In this document: positions 15,177 to 24,164 of the stretch, piece after piece
Layout: the number at the start of each line of letters is the position of its first letter
Numbering within the stretch: position 1 is the stretch's first letter
Source: Celeribacter ethanolicus
GTDB taxonomy: Bacteria; Pseudomonadota; Alphaproteobacteria; Rhodobacterales; Rhodobacteraceae
Direction: 5' to 3'
DNA: 64,000 nucleotides
NCBI RefSeq assembly: GCF_001550095.1
Contig: NZ_LRUC01000018.1
Coordinates: 186,001 to 250,000, forward strand
Notes under the pieces: model-generated
Told to the model about the DNA's origin: nothing
What the model saw: the letters and a program-made list of their open reading frames with translations, nothing else
The model's database searches: none
Position numbers and translations under genes: made by a program

Positions 15177-15640
15177 TCGTCGGATTTGGCGTCGGGGCGC
15201 AACTCACTGACAAACTTGTCGAAATCGTCGGCCGCCTGGAAGTTCTTGTAGACCGAGGCAAAGCGGACATAGGCCACCGTGTCGATCCGCGCGAGGCTTT
15301 CCATGACGATCTCACCGATGGTTTTCGACGGAATATCCGTCTCCCCCATGCTCTCCAACCGTCGCACGATGCCGGAAATCATCTGGTCCAGGCGCTCCGG
15401 TTCGATCGGGCGTTTCTGGGCCGCGATCCGGATCGAACGCTCCAGCTTGTCGCGATCGAAATCTTCGCGCCGCCCGTTGGATTTCACCACCACGAGATCG
15501 CGCAATTGCACACGTTCATAGGTGGTAAACCGCCCGCCACAGGCCGAACAGAACCGCCGCCGCCGGATTGCCACATGATCCTCAGCCGGACGGCTGTCTT
15601 TCACCTGGGTATCAATATTTCCGCAAAATGGACAACGCAT
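15173..15640 (-). CDS. nrdR: Transcriptional repressor NrdR
   Basis: The 155-residue regulator represses ribonucleotide reductase genes in response to dATP/ATP. The N-terminal zinc ribbon has cysteines 3, 6, 31 and 34, followed by the basic segment RRRRF and TTYERVQ, then an ATP-cone domain ([20 protein letters not shown]). Length is typical. It begins the nrdR-ribD unit. I looked for NrdR boxes in the 135-base upstream region and found only a half-like TATAGTGCC. That region also contains TGTGGATAAC, resembling a DnaA-box-like sequence, of doubtful meaning. Confidence 0.95.
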   Translation of the reverse strand: MRCPFCGNIDTQVKDSRPAEDHVAIRRRRFCSACGGRFTTYERVQLRDLVVVKSNGRREDFDRDKLERSIRIAAQKRPIEPERLDQMISGIVRRLESMGETDIPSKTIGEIVMESLARIDTVAYVRFASVYKNFQAADDFDKFVSELRPDAKSDE

Positions 15641-15775
15641 CCTGGCGTCCCCTTCATCTCTTCGTCACTGCCTCGTCTGGGGTCTGCGCCCCAGTTATCC
15701 ACAGGCACTATAGGGGCTCTCCCAGAATTTGGGTAGATGAAATTTTCAGCGCTAAATGTTGTAGGGCACCCCGGC

Positions 15776-16195
15776 TCAACGCAGCAGCGCCATGACCCGC
15801 CGGACATGCGGTCGGGCGCGATGTTCGAAAAGGTAAACTCCTTGCCATGTTCCAAGCGTCATTCTCCCGTTCAGGACGGGAATTGTACACGTCGTCGGCA
15901 GAAGCGCCGCCTTGATATGCGCCGGCATATCGTCCGGCCCTTCATAGGTGTGGGTCAGATAGGCCATCGACGGATCGCTCGTGGGCGGCACGAGGCGGTG
16001 GAAAAAGGCTTGAAGGTCGGTCTGCACCTCCGGATCGGCATTCTCCTGAATGACCAGTGAGGCGGAGGTATGTTGCACCATGAGCGTCAGCAGCGCCTCC
16101 ATCGCCCCCTCGCCCGCCACCCAGCGCGCCAGATCGGCGGTGAATTCATAAAGGCCCGGACCGGAAGTGGCGATCTCAAATAGGCGATGGCTCAT
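15776..16195 (-). CDS. YjbQ family protein (UPF0047)
   Basis: The 139-residue protein belongs to the YjbQ/UPF0047 family, some members of which have secondary thiamine phosphate synthase activity. The family signature is visible as MVQHTSASLVIQENADPEVQTDL (about residues 48-70) and HIKAALLPTTCTIPVLNGRMTLGTWQGVYLFEHR toward the C-terminus, with the conserved histidines and glutamate. The start MSHRLFEI is preferred because its ATG overlaps the stop of the upstream gene in ATGA; the frame extends 14 codons further. True physiological substrate is unsettled in the literature. Confidence 0.85.
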   Translation of the reverse strand: MSHRLFEIATSGPGLYEFTADLARWVAGEGAMEALLTLMVQHTSASLVIQENADPEVQTDLQAFFHRLVPPTSDPSMAYLTHTYEGPDDMPAHIKAALLPTTCTIPVLNGRMTLGTWQGVYLFEHRARPHVRRVMALLR

Positions 16196-16707
16196 TCGCA
16201 GTCCTCTTTCCAGATCAGCGCATAAGAATCCCAGCAATAGCCCGCAGCCTCATAGGCATCGGAAAATCCGAACACCGTATAGTCGAGCGTCTCCGGCACA
16301 CAGTCGAACCGTGCCAGTTCCTTGCCATTCCGTTCAACAACAATCCCGCCCGTCATTTCGTGATCATCTGTCATCCGGTCGAGCGCCCCCCAGAGCACAT
16401 AGCTCACATCGCCATTGGTCAGGCGCAGTTCCTCCCAGATCGCCCCACCCACACCGGGCCAAGGCGTCACGACAACCTCGGCATAGGGGCGCTCCAGCGC
16501 AAGGTCGGGCGACTGACCCGGATGACCGAAACGATAGGACACCCCATTTTCATGCGCCGACAGAACCACGCCTTTGCCATTTGGAAACTCACATTGAAGC
16601 AGAACCGCGTCCTGCGCCCATGCGGCGCCGGACGACAGTGCCCCCAGTGAAAGAAATGTCGCCGTCATCGCGATATGGCCGGACAGCCTGTATCCTGAAG
16701 TGCCCAT
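16192..16707 (-). CDS. Secreted protein of unknown function
   Basis: The 171-residue product has a signal peptide ending in SSGAAWAQDA (cleavage expected near residue 32) and a mature domain with four cysteines (LLQCEFPNGKG, RFDCVPETL, AGYCWDSY, and a C-terminal KEDCE), probably forming disulfides in the periplasm. No enzyme motif is visible. GGGGAGG five bases before the ATG fixes the start, although a later in-frame ATG would still leave a signal peptide. It is coupled to the YjbQ-family gene by ATGA. Only a hypothetical annotation is justified. Confidence 0.6.
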   Translation of the reverse strand: MGTSGYRLSGHIAMTATFLSLGALSSGAAWAQDAVLLQCEFPNGKGVVLSAHENGVSYRFGHPGQSPDLALERPYAEVVVTPWPGVGGAIWEELRLTNGDVSYVLWGALDRMTDDHEMTGGIVVERNGKELARFDCVPETLDYTVFGFSDAYEAAGYCWDSYALIWKEDCE

Positions 16708-16767
16708 CGAAGCCTCCCCTCACCTGTTGCCAGAAAGGCTTACCTCATTCAGATCGCGATGGAAACG

Positions 16768-17067
16768 TCAGCCCTCAGCTTCGCAGCGGACGGTCTGCCC
16801 CGCCTGTGCAGGAGACAGGGAGGCGGTCTGCACCTGCGCATCCTGAACCGGTGCCATAAACACCGCGTCCAGCGTCGCGATACAGCGGTCCAGGTCTTCG
16901 GCAGGCACTTTGATGACGATCACACCGCTGTTGTCGCCCCCCTCATACGGACCATCCGCCACCGCAAGATCCTGTACCACCTCGCCCAACGCCCCAAAGG
17001 GCGCGATCAGCGCTGCGGCAACGATGGCGAAGGTGAAGGCAATGAGGGCCTTGGCGGCGCGTGTCAT
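16768..17067 (-). CDS. Small membrane-anchored or secreted protein
   Basis: The 99-residue product begins MTRAAKALIAFTFAIVAAAL, a hydrophobic segment that could be an uncleaved anchor or signal peptide, and continues with an acidic periplasmic domain containing two cysteines (LDRCIATL and VRCEAEG at the end). GGGAGAGC lies upstream of the ATG. It sits 60 bases before the secreted protein gene at 16707 on the same strand. I do not recognise the family. Confidence 0.5.
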   Translation of the reverse strand: MTRAAKALIAFTFAIVAAALIAPFGALGEVVQDLAVADGPYEGGDNSGVIVIKVPAEDLDRCIATLDAVFMAPVQDAQVQTASLSPAQAGQTVRCEAEG

Positions 17068-17153
17068 GACAGCTCTCCCGTGCAGTTGTCCCAGAACAAC
17101 GCACAAAGGCTTAATCAGGTTTCAACGCCGTCAGATTTCCTGTGGATAACCCG

Positions 17154-17543
17154 TCAGGCCGCGTCGAAAACGCCCCGTGCCGCCTCAATTTCGGGCATCC
17201 GCCCCTCCGCCCAGTCAATCAACCCGTGCAAAGGCCCAAGAAAGGATCGGCCCAGATCGGTCAAACTATAGGCCACCGAGGGCGGTTTCGTATCGAACAC
17301 CTCGCGCGCCACCATTCCATCGCGCTCTAGATCGCGCAGGGACTGGGTCAGCATCCGCTTGGAAATGTCGGGGAGCGCGCGTCCCAGCGCGTTGAACCGC
17401 TGCGGCCCGTGTTCCAGTTCGAGCAGGATGAGCGAGGTCCATTTCGCCGCAACGTGATCCAGAACCTGCCGCACCGGGCAGTTCTGCGGCTCAAACCCCA
17501 TCGCCTTCCATTCTTCCAGGCGGTTCGTCGGAATGTCACGCAT
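17154..17543 (-). CDS. HxlR family transcriptional regulator
   Basis: The 129-residue winged-helix protein matches the HxlR family: CPVRQVLDHVAAKWTSLILLEL (about residues 22-43) including the redox-sensitive cysteine position, GPQRFNALGRALPDISKRMLTQSLRDLERDG as the recognition part, and a YSLTDLGRSFLGPL wing and dimer helix. The second ATG of the frame is chosen because AAGGA is correctly spaced for it. It is divergent from the NAD(P)H-binding gene at 17667, the same arrangement as E. coli ytfH/qorB, and probably represses that gene in response to quinones or electrophiles. Confidence 0.85.
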   Translation of the reverse strand: MRDIPTNRLEEWKAMGFEPQNCPVRQVLDHVAAKWTSLILLELEHGPQRFNALGRALPDISKRMLTQSLRDLERDGMVAREVFDTKPPSVAYSLTDLGRSFLGPLHGLIDWAEGRMPEIEAARGVFDAA

Positions 17544-17618
17544 CACTCTCATCCTTCAGGCGGTTCCCTCAATGTGACCTTGTCCCGAAAAAGTGCCTCC
17601 TTTTCAGAGGTAAAAAAG

Positions 17619-17633
17619 GTCTCTAATTGAGAC
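17619..17633. promoter_or_regulatory. Operator candidate for the HxlR regulator
   Basis: GTCTC-TAATT-GAGAC is a perfect 5-bp inverted repeat with an AT centre, in the 123-base divergent region and 34 bases upstream of the ATG of the reductase-like gene. HxlR regulators commonly bind such repeats between divergent genes. The repeat is seen; binding is inferred. Confidence 0.5.
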
Positions 17634-17666
17634 TTATACCCAAAACGAACCCCGAAGGGAAGACAT

Positions 17667-18518
17667 ATGACCACCTATCTCGTCACCGGCGCCTCCGGCC
17701 AGCTCGGCCAGCTCGTCATCGACCACCTCGCCACGCTCGTCGCCAAAGACGACATCCTCGCCCTCGTGCGCTCCGACAAAGCCGCCGAAGGTTTTGCCGC
17801 CAAGGGCATCACCACCCGCCGCGGCGATTATACCGACACAGCCGCGCTCAAAGCTGCTTTTGACGGTGTGGATCGCCTTCTTCTGATCTCCTCGTCCGAG
17901 GTGGGCCAGCGCGCACCGCAACATGGCAATGTCATCGAGGCCGCCAAAGCCGCAGGCGTCAAATTCATCGCCTATACCTCGATCCTCAAGGCCGACACCG
18001 GCAACATGGCGCTGGCCGAAGAGCACCTTGCGACCGAAGCCATGCTCAAGGACAGCGGCATCCCGCACACGCTTCTGCGCAATGGCTGGTATTCCGAGAA
18101 CATCACCATGACACTGGGCCAGGACCTTGAACTGGGTCAACATTTCGGTGCCGCCGGTGAGGGCAAGCTCGCCACCGCCCCGCGCAAGGATTACGCCGAG
18201 GCCGCCGCCATCGTGCTAGCGGGCGGTCATGACGGCGAGGTTCTGGAGCTTGCTGGTGATGAAGCCTACACGCTCGCGGAATACGCCGCCATCGTGAGCG
18301 AGCTGTCCGGCAAAGAGGTGAAATACACCGACATGCCCGAAGCCGCGTTTACCGAAGCACTGGTCGGCGCAGGCCTGCCCGCCGGGTTCGCCGCCATCCT
18401 CGCGGATTCGGATGCGAAAGCCGCCAAAGGCGCACTGTTCGACGGCAGCCAAACGCTGTCCAAACTGATCGGCCACCCGACCGAGCCGATCGCCGAGACG
18501 GTCAAAGCCGCGCTCTAA
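17667..18518 (+). CDS. NmrA/QorB-like NAD(P)H-binding oxidoreductase
   Basis: The 283-residue protein is an atypical short-chain dehydrogenase of the NmrA/QorB type. The nucleotide-binding motif TGASGQLGQLV lies at residues 7-17, followed by VRSDKAA (phosphate-binding arginine), RRGDYTD, and FIAYTSILKADT where the catalytic tyrosine of classical enzymes would be. The length and order match E. coli QorB, an NADPH quinone reductase. GAAGG precedes the ATG at useful spacing. Divergent from an HxlR regulator, supporting a role in quinone or electrophile detoxification. Confidence 0.85.
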   Translation: MTTYLVTGASGQLGQLVIDHLATLVAKDDILALVRSDKAAEGFAAKGITTRRGDYTDTAALKAAFDGVDRLLLISSSEVGQRAPQHGNVIEAAKAAGVKFIAYTSILKADTGNMALAEEHLATEAMLKDSGIPHTLLRNGWYSENITMTLGQDLELGQHFGAAGEGKLATAPRKDYAEAAAIVLAGGHDGEVLELAGDEAYTLAEYAAIVSELSGKEVKYTDMPEAAFTEALVGAGLPAGFAAILADSDAKAAKGALFDGSQTLSKLIGHPTEPIAETVKAAL

Positions 18519-18549
18519 GCCGTTTTACGGACACCGGCTGGGCGGGGGA

Positions 18550-18852
18550 TCAGTTGAAAATCGCCTCGCCCATCTGGTCTATGAAGATCTGCGCCTTGTG
18601 CAGGCTGGCGATGCGCGCGTCGTCCTCGCCACCCATCGTGTCGGCGCGGATCATTATGTGCGTCTTGGTCACGCCGTCGATGTCCTTTTCGATCCGGGCG
18701 GCGACGCGGTAGCCGTTCGTTTCCTTGATCGGCTCGGGGAAAATGCGGAACTCATCGCCGTAAAGTTCGGGTTTCACGTCCACCTTCGACGCGCTCTGCG
18801 CCCCGGATGCACCGCCAGATTTGCTGCCGAAAAGTTTGGAGAAAATGGACAT
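18550..18852 (-). CDS. HlyU family protein
   Basis: The 100-residue protein begins MSIFSKLFGSKSGG and continues with YGDEFRIFPEPIKETNGYRVAARIEKDIDG, which matches the HlyU family of small alphaproteobacterial proteins named after a Vibrio regulator; no DNA-binding motif is apparent here and the name may be misleading. GGAGG is well placed before the chosen ATG. It lies convergent with the QorB-like gene and upstream of nothing obvious. Function unknown. Confidence 0.7.
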   Translation of the reverse strand: MSIFSKLFGSKSGGASGAQSASKVDVKPELYGDEFRIFPEPIKETNGYRVAARIEKDIDGVTKTHIMIRADTMGGEDDARIASLHKAQIFIDQMGEAIFN

Positions 18853-19026
18853 TTGGGCCTCCTGTTTGAGAGGCATTTTGAAGCCCCGACCGCCCAAGTG
18901 CAAGCCGCGCATTGGTTGATCGAGGGCGGGTGGCTTATTGCATCCATTTGTCAGAATAAAGCTTTAAAGAATCATTAATATTCTGCGCAATTATCTGAAA
19001 TTAACTTAATGGTTTATTTTCAGTTT

Positions 19027-19054
19027 TTTTCAGATATATTGGATCGCACATAAT
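19027..19054 (+). promoter_or_regulatory. Sigma-70-like promoter of the AT-rich gene
   Basis: TTTTCA and CATAAT are separated by 16 bases in a very AT-rich tract (about 18950-19070) and the gene starts 17 bases after the -10. GAGGAAC provides a ribosome site. The hexamers are near consensus for sigma-70. Confidence 0.5.
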
Positions 19055-19070
19055 ACAGAGGAACATCGCC

Positions 19071-19550
19071 ATGAATGACATCGCCGTCCCAGTCTCTCTC
19101 CCAACTTTCTTGCGGTTAGTAGACTTTTTGAAAGCAATCGGAAGTGATCGAGATCCCGTCTATCAAGTAGAAGAGGCAATCGATTATTGGATTGATAATG
19201 CCAGTTGGAAAACTGAAGATCTTCTTCCTGAACTGGTCAGTGAGGGCACTCAGAGCGGATATACTTGGAAAATCCAAAGTGAAGGCAACACACCAAGCAC
19301 TTCACTGTTTCTTCCAGACACGACAAAGCTGCGCATACAACTCAAGAATGGCTACGAATATGCTACCGTCCAAGATGGGAAAATATTCTTTCAATCTGAA
19401 GCAATCGGCAGTCCAAACAAGTTCGCGCAGCAAGCAGCTGGCCACGCACGCGATGCATGGAGAGACGTATGGATAATGAGGCCAAACGACAGAAATTTCA
19501 TCTTAGCTGATGAACTTCGGAAGCTAGCGCGCAAAAATGCGGTGCGTTAA
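19071..19550 (+). CDS. Foreign-looking protein with a RAMA-like C-terminal domain
   Basis: This 159-residue gene is markedly AT-rich with codons (TTA, AGA, ATA, GAA, AAA) unlike the neighbours, implying recent transfer. The N-terminal 45 residues (VSLPTFLRLVDFLKAIG and QVEEAIDYWIDN) could form a ribbon-helix-helix or similar DNA-binding fold. Residues about 85-136, with KNGYEYATVQDGKI, SPNKFAQQ and RDAWRDVW, have the pattern of the RAMA domain (restriction endonuclease and methylase associated), which is predicted to bind DNA or modified DNA. No partner restriction gene is next to it. Its own promoter and terminator enclose it between hlyU-like and rpoD genes. The RAMA resemblance is by eye only. 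Confidence 0.45.
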   Translation: MNDIAVPVSLPTFLRLVDFLKAIGSDRDPVYQVEEAIDYWIDNASWKTEDLLPELVSEGTQSGYTWKIQSEGNTPSTSLFLPDTTKLRIQLKNGYEYATVQDGKIFFQSEAIGSPNKFAQQAAGHARDAWRDVWIMRPNDRNFILADELRKLARKNAVR

Positions 19551-19552
19551 AT

Positions 19553-19582
19553 AAAAGGCGCTCCATAAGAGCGCCTTTTAAA
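19553..19582 (+). terminator. Bidirectional terminator between convergent genes
   Basis: AAAAGGCGCTC-CATAA-GAGCGCCTTTT is a perfect 11-bp stem carrying A and T runs on its two sides, so it can terminate both the AT-rich gene (plus strand) and rpoD (minus strand, whose stop is five bases away). Confidence 0.9.
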
Positions 19583-19584
19583 CT

Positions 19585-21582
<1,998 letters not shown>

Positions 21583-21730
21583 GCGGCTCTCCCCTAAACT
21601 CTGGCGGGTTCCGATGCGGTCCCGATGGCCCTGTCGCCGCCCCTGTCATGGACCAGTCTCTGGCCCCTTGGTCGGCAGTCGGGGCGGGGTCGCCCAACCC
21701 TTTCACCCGACTCAGCGCCTGCTCAAACCC

Positions 21731-21759
21731 GAATCATGTCATGCGAATCAATGATTCGC
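21731..21759. promoter_or_regulatory. Cluster of three CcrM (GANTC) sites upstream of rpoD
   Basis: GAATC at 21731-21735, GAATC at 21745-21749 and GATTC at 21753-21757 fall within 27 bases; the last two form the perfect palindrome GCGAATCA-A-TGATTCGC (21743-21759). They lie about 150-175 bases upstream of the rpoD ATG in the dnaG-rpoD gap (21583-21842). GANTC is the methylation site of CcrM in alphaproteobacteria and is generally under-represented, so a cluster in a promoter region suggests methylation-sensitive control. The remainder of the gap has no gene. Confidence 0.5.
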
Positions 21760-21842
21760 CACCCGAATACCCATATTTCCTTAACCATCCCTGCACCAGT
21801 GGCACAGGGCCTCTCCATACAACGCCCGCCCGCTTTTGCGGC

Positions 21843-23801
21843 TCACTTGCCACGTTCCGGGGCGATTCGGCTCAAAAGTGCCCGAAACGCGTTGCGTTCG
21901 TCGCGCGACAGCTCAAGCCCGTTTTCCGCAATGTCGAATTCCGTCCTGTCCTCCGCCTCCGCTTTGGTCGCCCGATTGCGCGCCTCCGCCGCCTGCCGAA
22001 GCCGCCAGGTCAGCTTTTCATCATCGGCGGCCAGCATGTCCTCCAGCCCTTCGGCCAGCTCGGCCTGATAGCCCCGCCGCGCCTTGAGCTTGGCCAGTTC
22101 CTCCGTGAGGCACATCTGCGCCACCTCGCGGTCGGGCCGGCGCACAGGGGGCGCGATCTGCACATGGGGATGCGACATCAGCCGATCAAGGGCCCCGCGC
22201 CCCGCCATCGCACTCACATTATCCCGAAGCACGCCCGCGTCCTCCTCCTCGGCATGGGTCAGCACCGCATGAAGCAAGGCCGCATGATCCTCCGAACGCG
22301 GCGTCAGCGCCTCGAGCTGGGACAGGAACTCCATCGCCATCCCCGGATTGGCGATCAGAACCGCCAGAACCACCGCCTCGCGCATCAGATCGGCCTGCGC
22401 CTCGTCGCCGGAGACGATCAGGGATGCTTTCAGCCCCTCGGTGGGCACCGCCGCCTGCTTGCCGAACCGCCCGCGCCCACCGCCCGGGGTCCAGGCCTTG
22501 CGCGGGCTCTCTTCGCGTTTGCCACGAAACAGTTCGCGACGCATGTCGTTCAAAATCTCGCCGTAATGGCGTTTGATCGAAGCGTCGGTGATCGGGCGAA
22601 TGGTCTCGCGCAGGCTCTTGTCCAAGGCCGCGCGACGTTCCGGGCTGTCGAACACCTTGCCCTCGGTTTCGCGCCGCCACAGCAGCGCCACCATCGGCAA
22701 CGCCCCGTCGAGCACCTCCTGCATCGCCTCCGGCCCCTTGGCCTTGATCAACTCGTCCGGGTCCTGCCCCTCCGGCAGAATGGCAAAGCGCAGCCCCTTG
22801 CCCGCCTCCAGAAGAGGCATCGCCAGATCAATCACCCGGTAGGCCGCCCGAAGCCCCGCCTTGTCGCCATCGAGCGCGATCACCGGCTCGCTCGACATCC
22901 GCCACATGAGTTGCAACTGCCGGTCGGTGATCGCCGTCCCCAAAGGCGCAACCGTGGCCTCAAACCCGGCCTCCGCCAGCGCGATCACATCCATATAGCC
23001 CTCGGCGACGACCAAGGTCTGCCCCCGCCCGCAGGCCACACGAGCTTCCTGATGGTTGTAAAGCGCATTGCCCTTGTCGAACAGCAACCGTTCGGGGCCG
23101 TTTAGATATTTCGCCCGCGCGTTCGGGTCCATCGACCGCCCGCCAAAGGAAATCAGCCGCCCGCGCGCATCGCGGATCGGAAAGACGATGCGGTCACGGA
23201 AAAAATCATAAGGCTCACGCCCGTCGTCGGGTTTCGCCGCCACCCCGGCCTCGACCGCCATCTCGGCGGAAATACCCTGATCCTTCAGGGCACGCAAAAG
23301 CGCATTGCCGGAGGGGGCAAAGCCGATCTCGAAGCGCTCCCGCGTCTCGGGTTTCATCCCACGTTTGTCGAGATAGGCCCGCGCCGCCGTACCGCCCTGT
23401 TGTTGCAGGCAGAGCCGGAAAAACCGGTTCGCCGCCTCGTTCACATTGGCCAGTTCCGCCCGCTTGTCGGATTTCTCCTGCGCCTTCGGATCGCTCTTCG
23501 GCACCGGCATCCCAGCCTCCTGAGCGAGAATCTCGATCGCCTCCATGAACCCGACATTCTCGGTCTCGCGCACGAAGGTGATCGCATCGCCTTTGGCGTG
23601 GCAGCCGAAGCAATAATAATAGCCGTCCTTGTCATTGACGTGGAAGGAGGCGGATTTCTCGTGGTGGAACGGGCATGGTGCCCACATGTCGCCCTTGCCG
23701 GGGTTCGATTTGCGCGTGTCCCACATGACTTTTCGGCCGACCACATCGGTCAGCGACAGGCGATTGCGCAGCTCATCCAAGAATCCCGGGGGCAGTGACA
23801 T
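21843..23801 (-). CDS. dnaG: DNA primase DnaG
   Basis: The 652-residue primase synthesises RNA primers at the replication fork. The N-terminal CHC2 zinc-binding domain shows C43, H46, C64 and C67 (CPFHHEKSASFH to CFGCHAKGD), followed by the RNA polymerase/Toprim domain with LISFGGRSMD, LVVAEGYMDVIAL, GTAITDRQ and ALDGDKAGLRAA, where the catalytic glutamate and DxD lie. The C-terminal helicase-binding part is divergent. The start MSLPPGFLDELRN is fixed by family similarity; no Shine-Dalgarno is obvious. Two GANTC sites (23870 and 23898) lie upstream. Confidence 0.97.
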   Translation of the reverse strand: MSLPPGFLDELRNRLSLTDVVGRKVMWDTRKSNPGKGDMWAPCPFHHEKSASFHVNDKDGYYYCFGCHAKGDAITFVRETENVGFMEAIEILAQEAGMPVPKSDPKAQEKSDKRAELANVNEAANRFFRLCLQQQGGTAARAYLDKRGMKPETRERFEIGFAPSGNALLRALKDQGISAEMAVEAGVAAKPDDGREPYDFFRDRIVFPIRDARGRLISFGGRSMDPNARAKYLNGPERLLFDKGNALYNHQEARVACGRGQTLVVAEGYMDVIALAEAGFEATVAPLGTAITDRQLQLMWRMSSEPVIALDGDKAGLRAAYRVIDLAMPLLEAGKGLRFAILPEGQDPDELIKAKGPEAMQEVLDGALPMVALLWRRETEGKVFDSPERRAALDKSLRETIRPITDASIKRHYGEILNDMRRELFRGKREESPRKAWTPGGGRGRFGKQAAVPTEGLKASLIVSGDEAQADLMREAVVLAVLIANPGMAMEFLSQLEALTPRSEDHAALLHAVLTHAEEEDAGVLRDNVSAMAGRGALDRLMSHPHVQIAPPVRRPDREVAQMCLTEELAKLKARRGYQAELAEGLEDMLAADDEKLTWRLRQAAEARNRATKAEAEDRTEFDIAENGLELSRDERNAFRALLSRIAPERGK

Positions 23802-24074
23802 GGGCGCGAGTATCGCCGCTGGATCGCCCAAGGTCCAGAGGCCCTGCAACGCCGCGCCATGCGGGCTGCGAATCGCTTTGTGGCGAAACTCCGACACGAA
23901 TCCGACAACAGCGTGGCAAAATGCGGCAAAACCGTGTCCACCCGCCAATCGCATCCCCGCGCATATGCGGCTTTCCCGGCTTTTCCCGCCGCCTCGCCCG
24001 CCAATATGACCATTTCGCGGCAGAGCCTCTGCGGACTTTACCCATGGTTTCCAACCGCTCAAAATAATGTCGTG

Positions 24075-24115
24075 TGGCGTCTGTCATGCACGGGGAAAAC
24101 CCCGGCCAGACACCA
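24075..24115. other. Stem-loop in the dnaG-tadG divergent region
   Basis: CGGGG-AAAA-CCCCG (24091-24104) is a perfect hairpin nested inside outer arms TGGCGTCTG and CAGACACCA that pair at 8 of 9 positions, giving a 41-base structure. It ends 50 bases upstream of the tadG ATG. The remaining 363-base divergent region (23802-24164) holds two GANTC sites near dnaG and no gene. The structure may be an operator, a leader hairpin or a cruciform. Confidence 0.4.
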
Positions 24116-24164
24116 TGCACACTGGGGAATATGGGGGCACCACTCCGATCTGAGAGACGGTGTC

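Noticed and set aside
15641-15775. NrdR box upstream of nrdR
   Set aside because: Only a half-like TATAGTGCC is seen; the second half and the paired box are missing.
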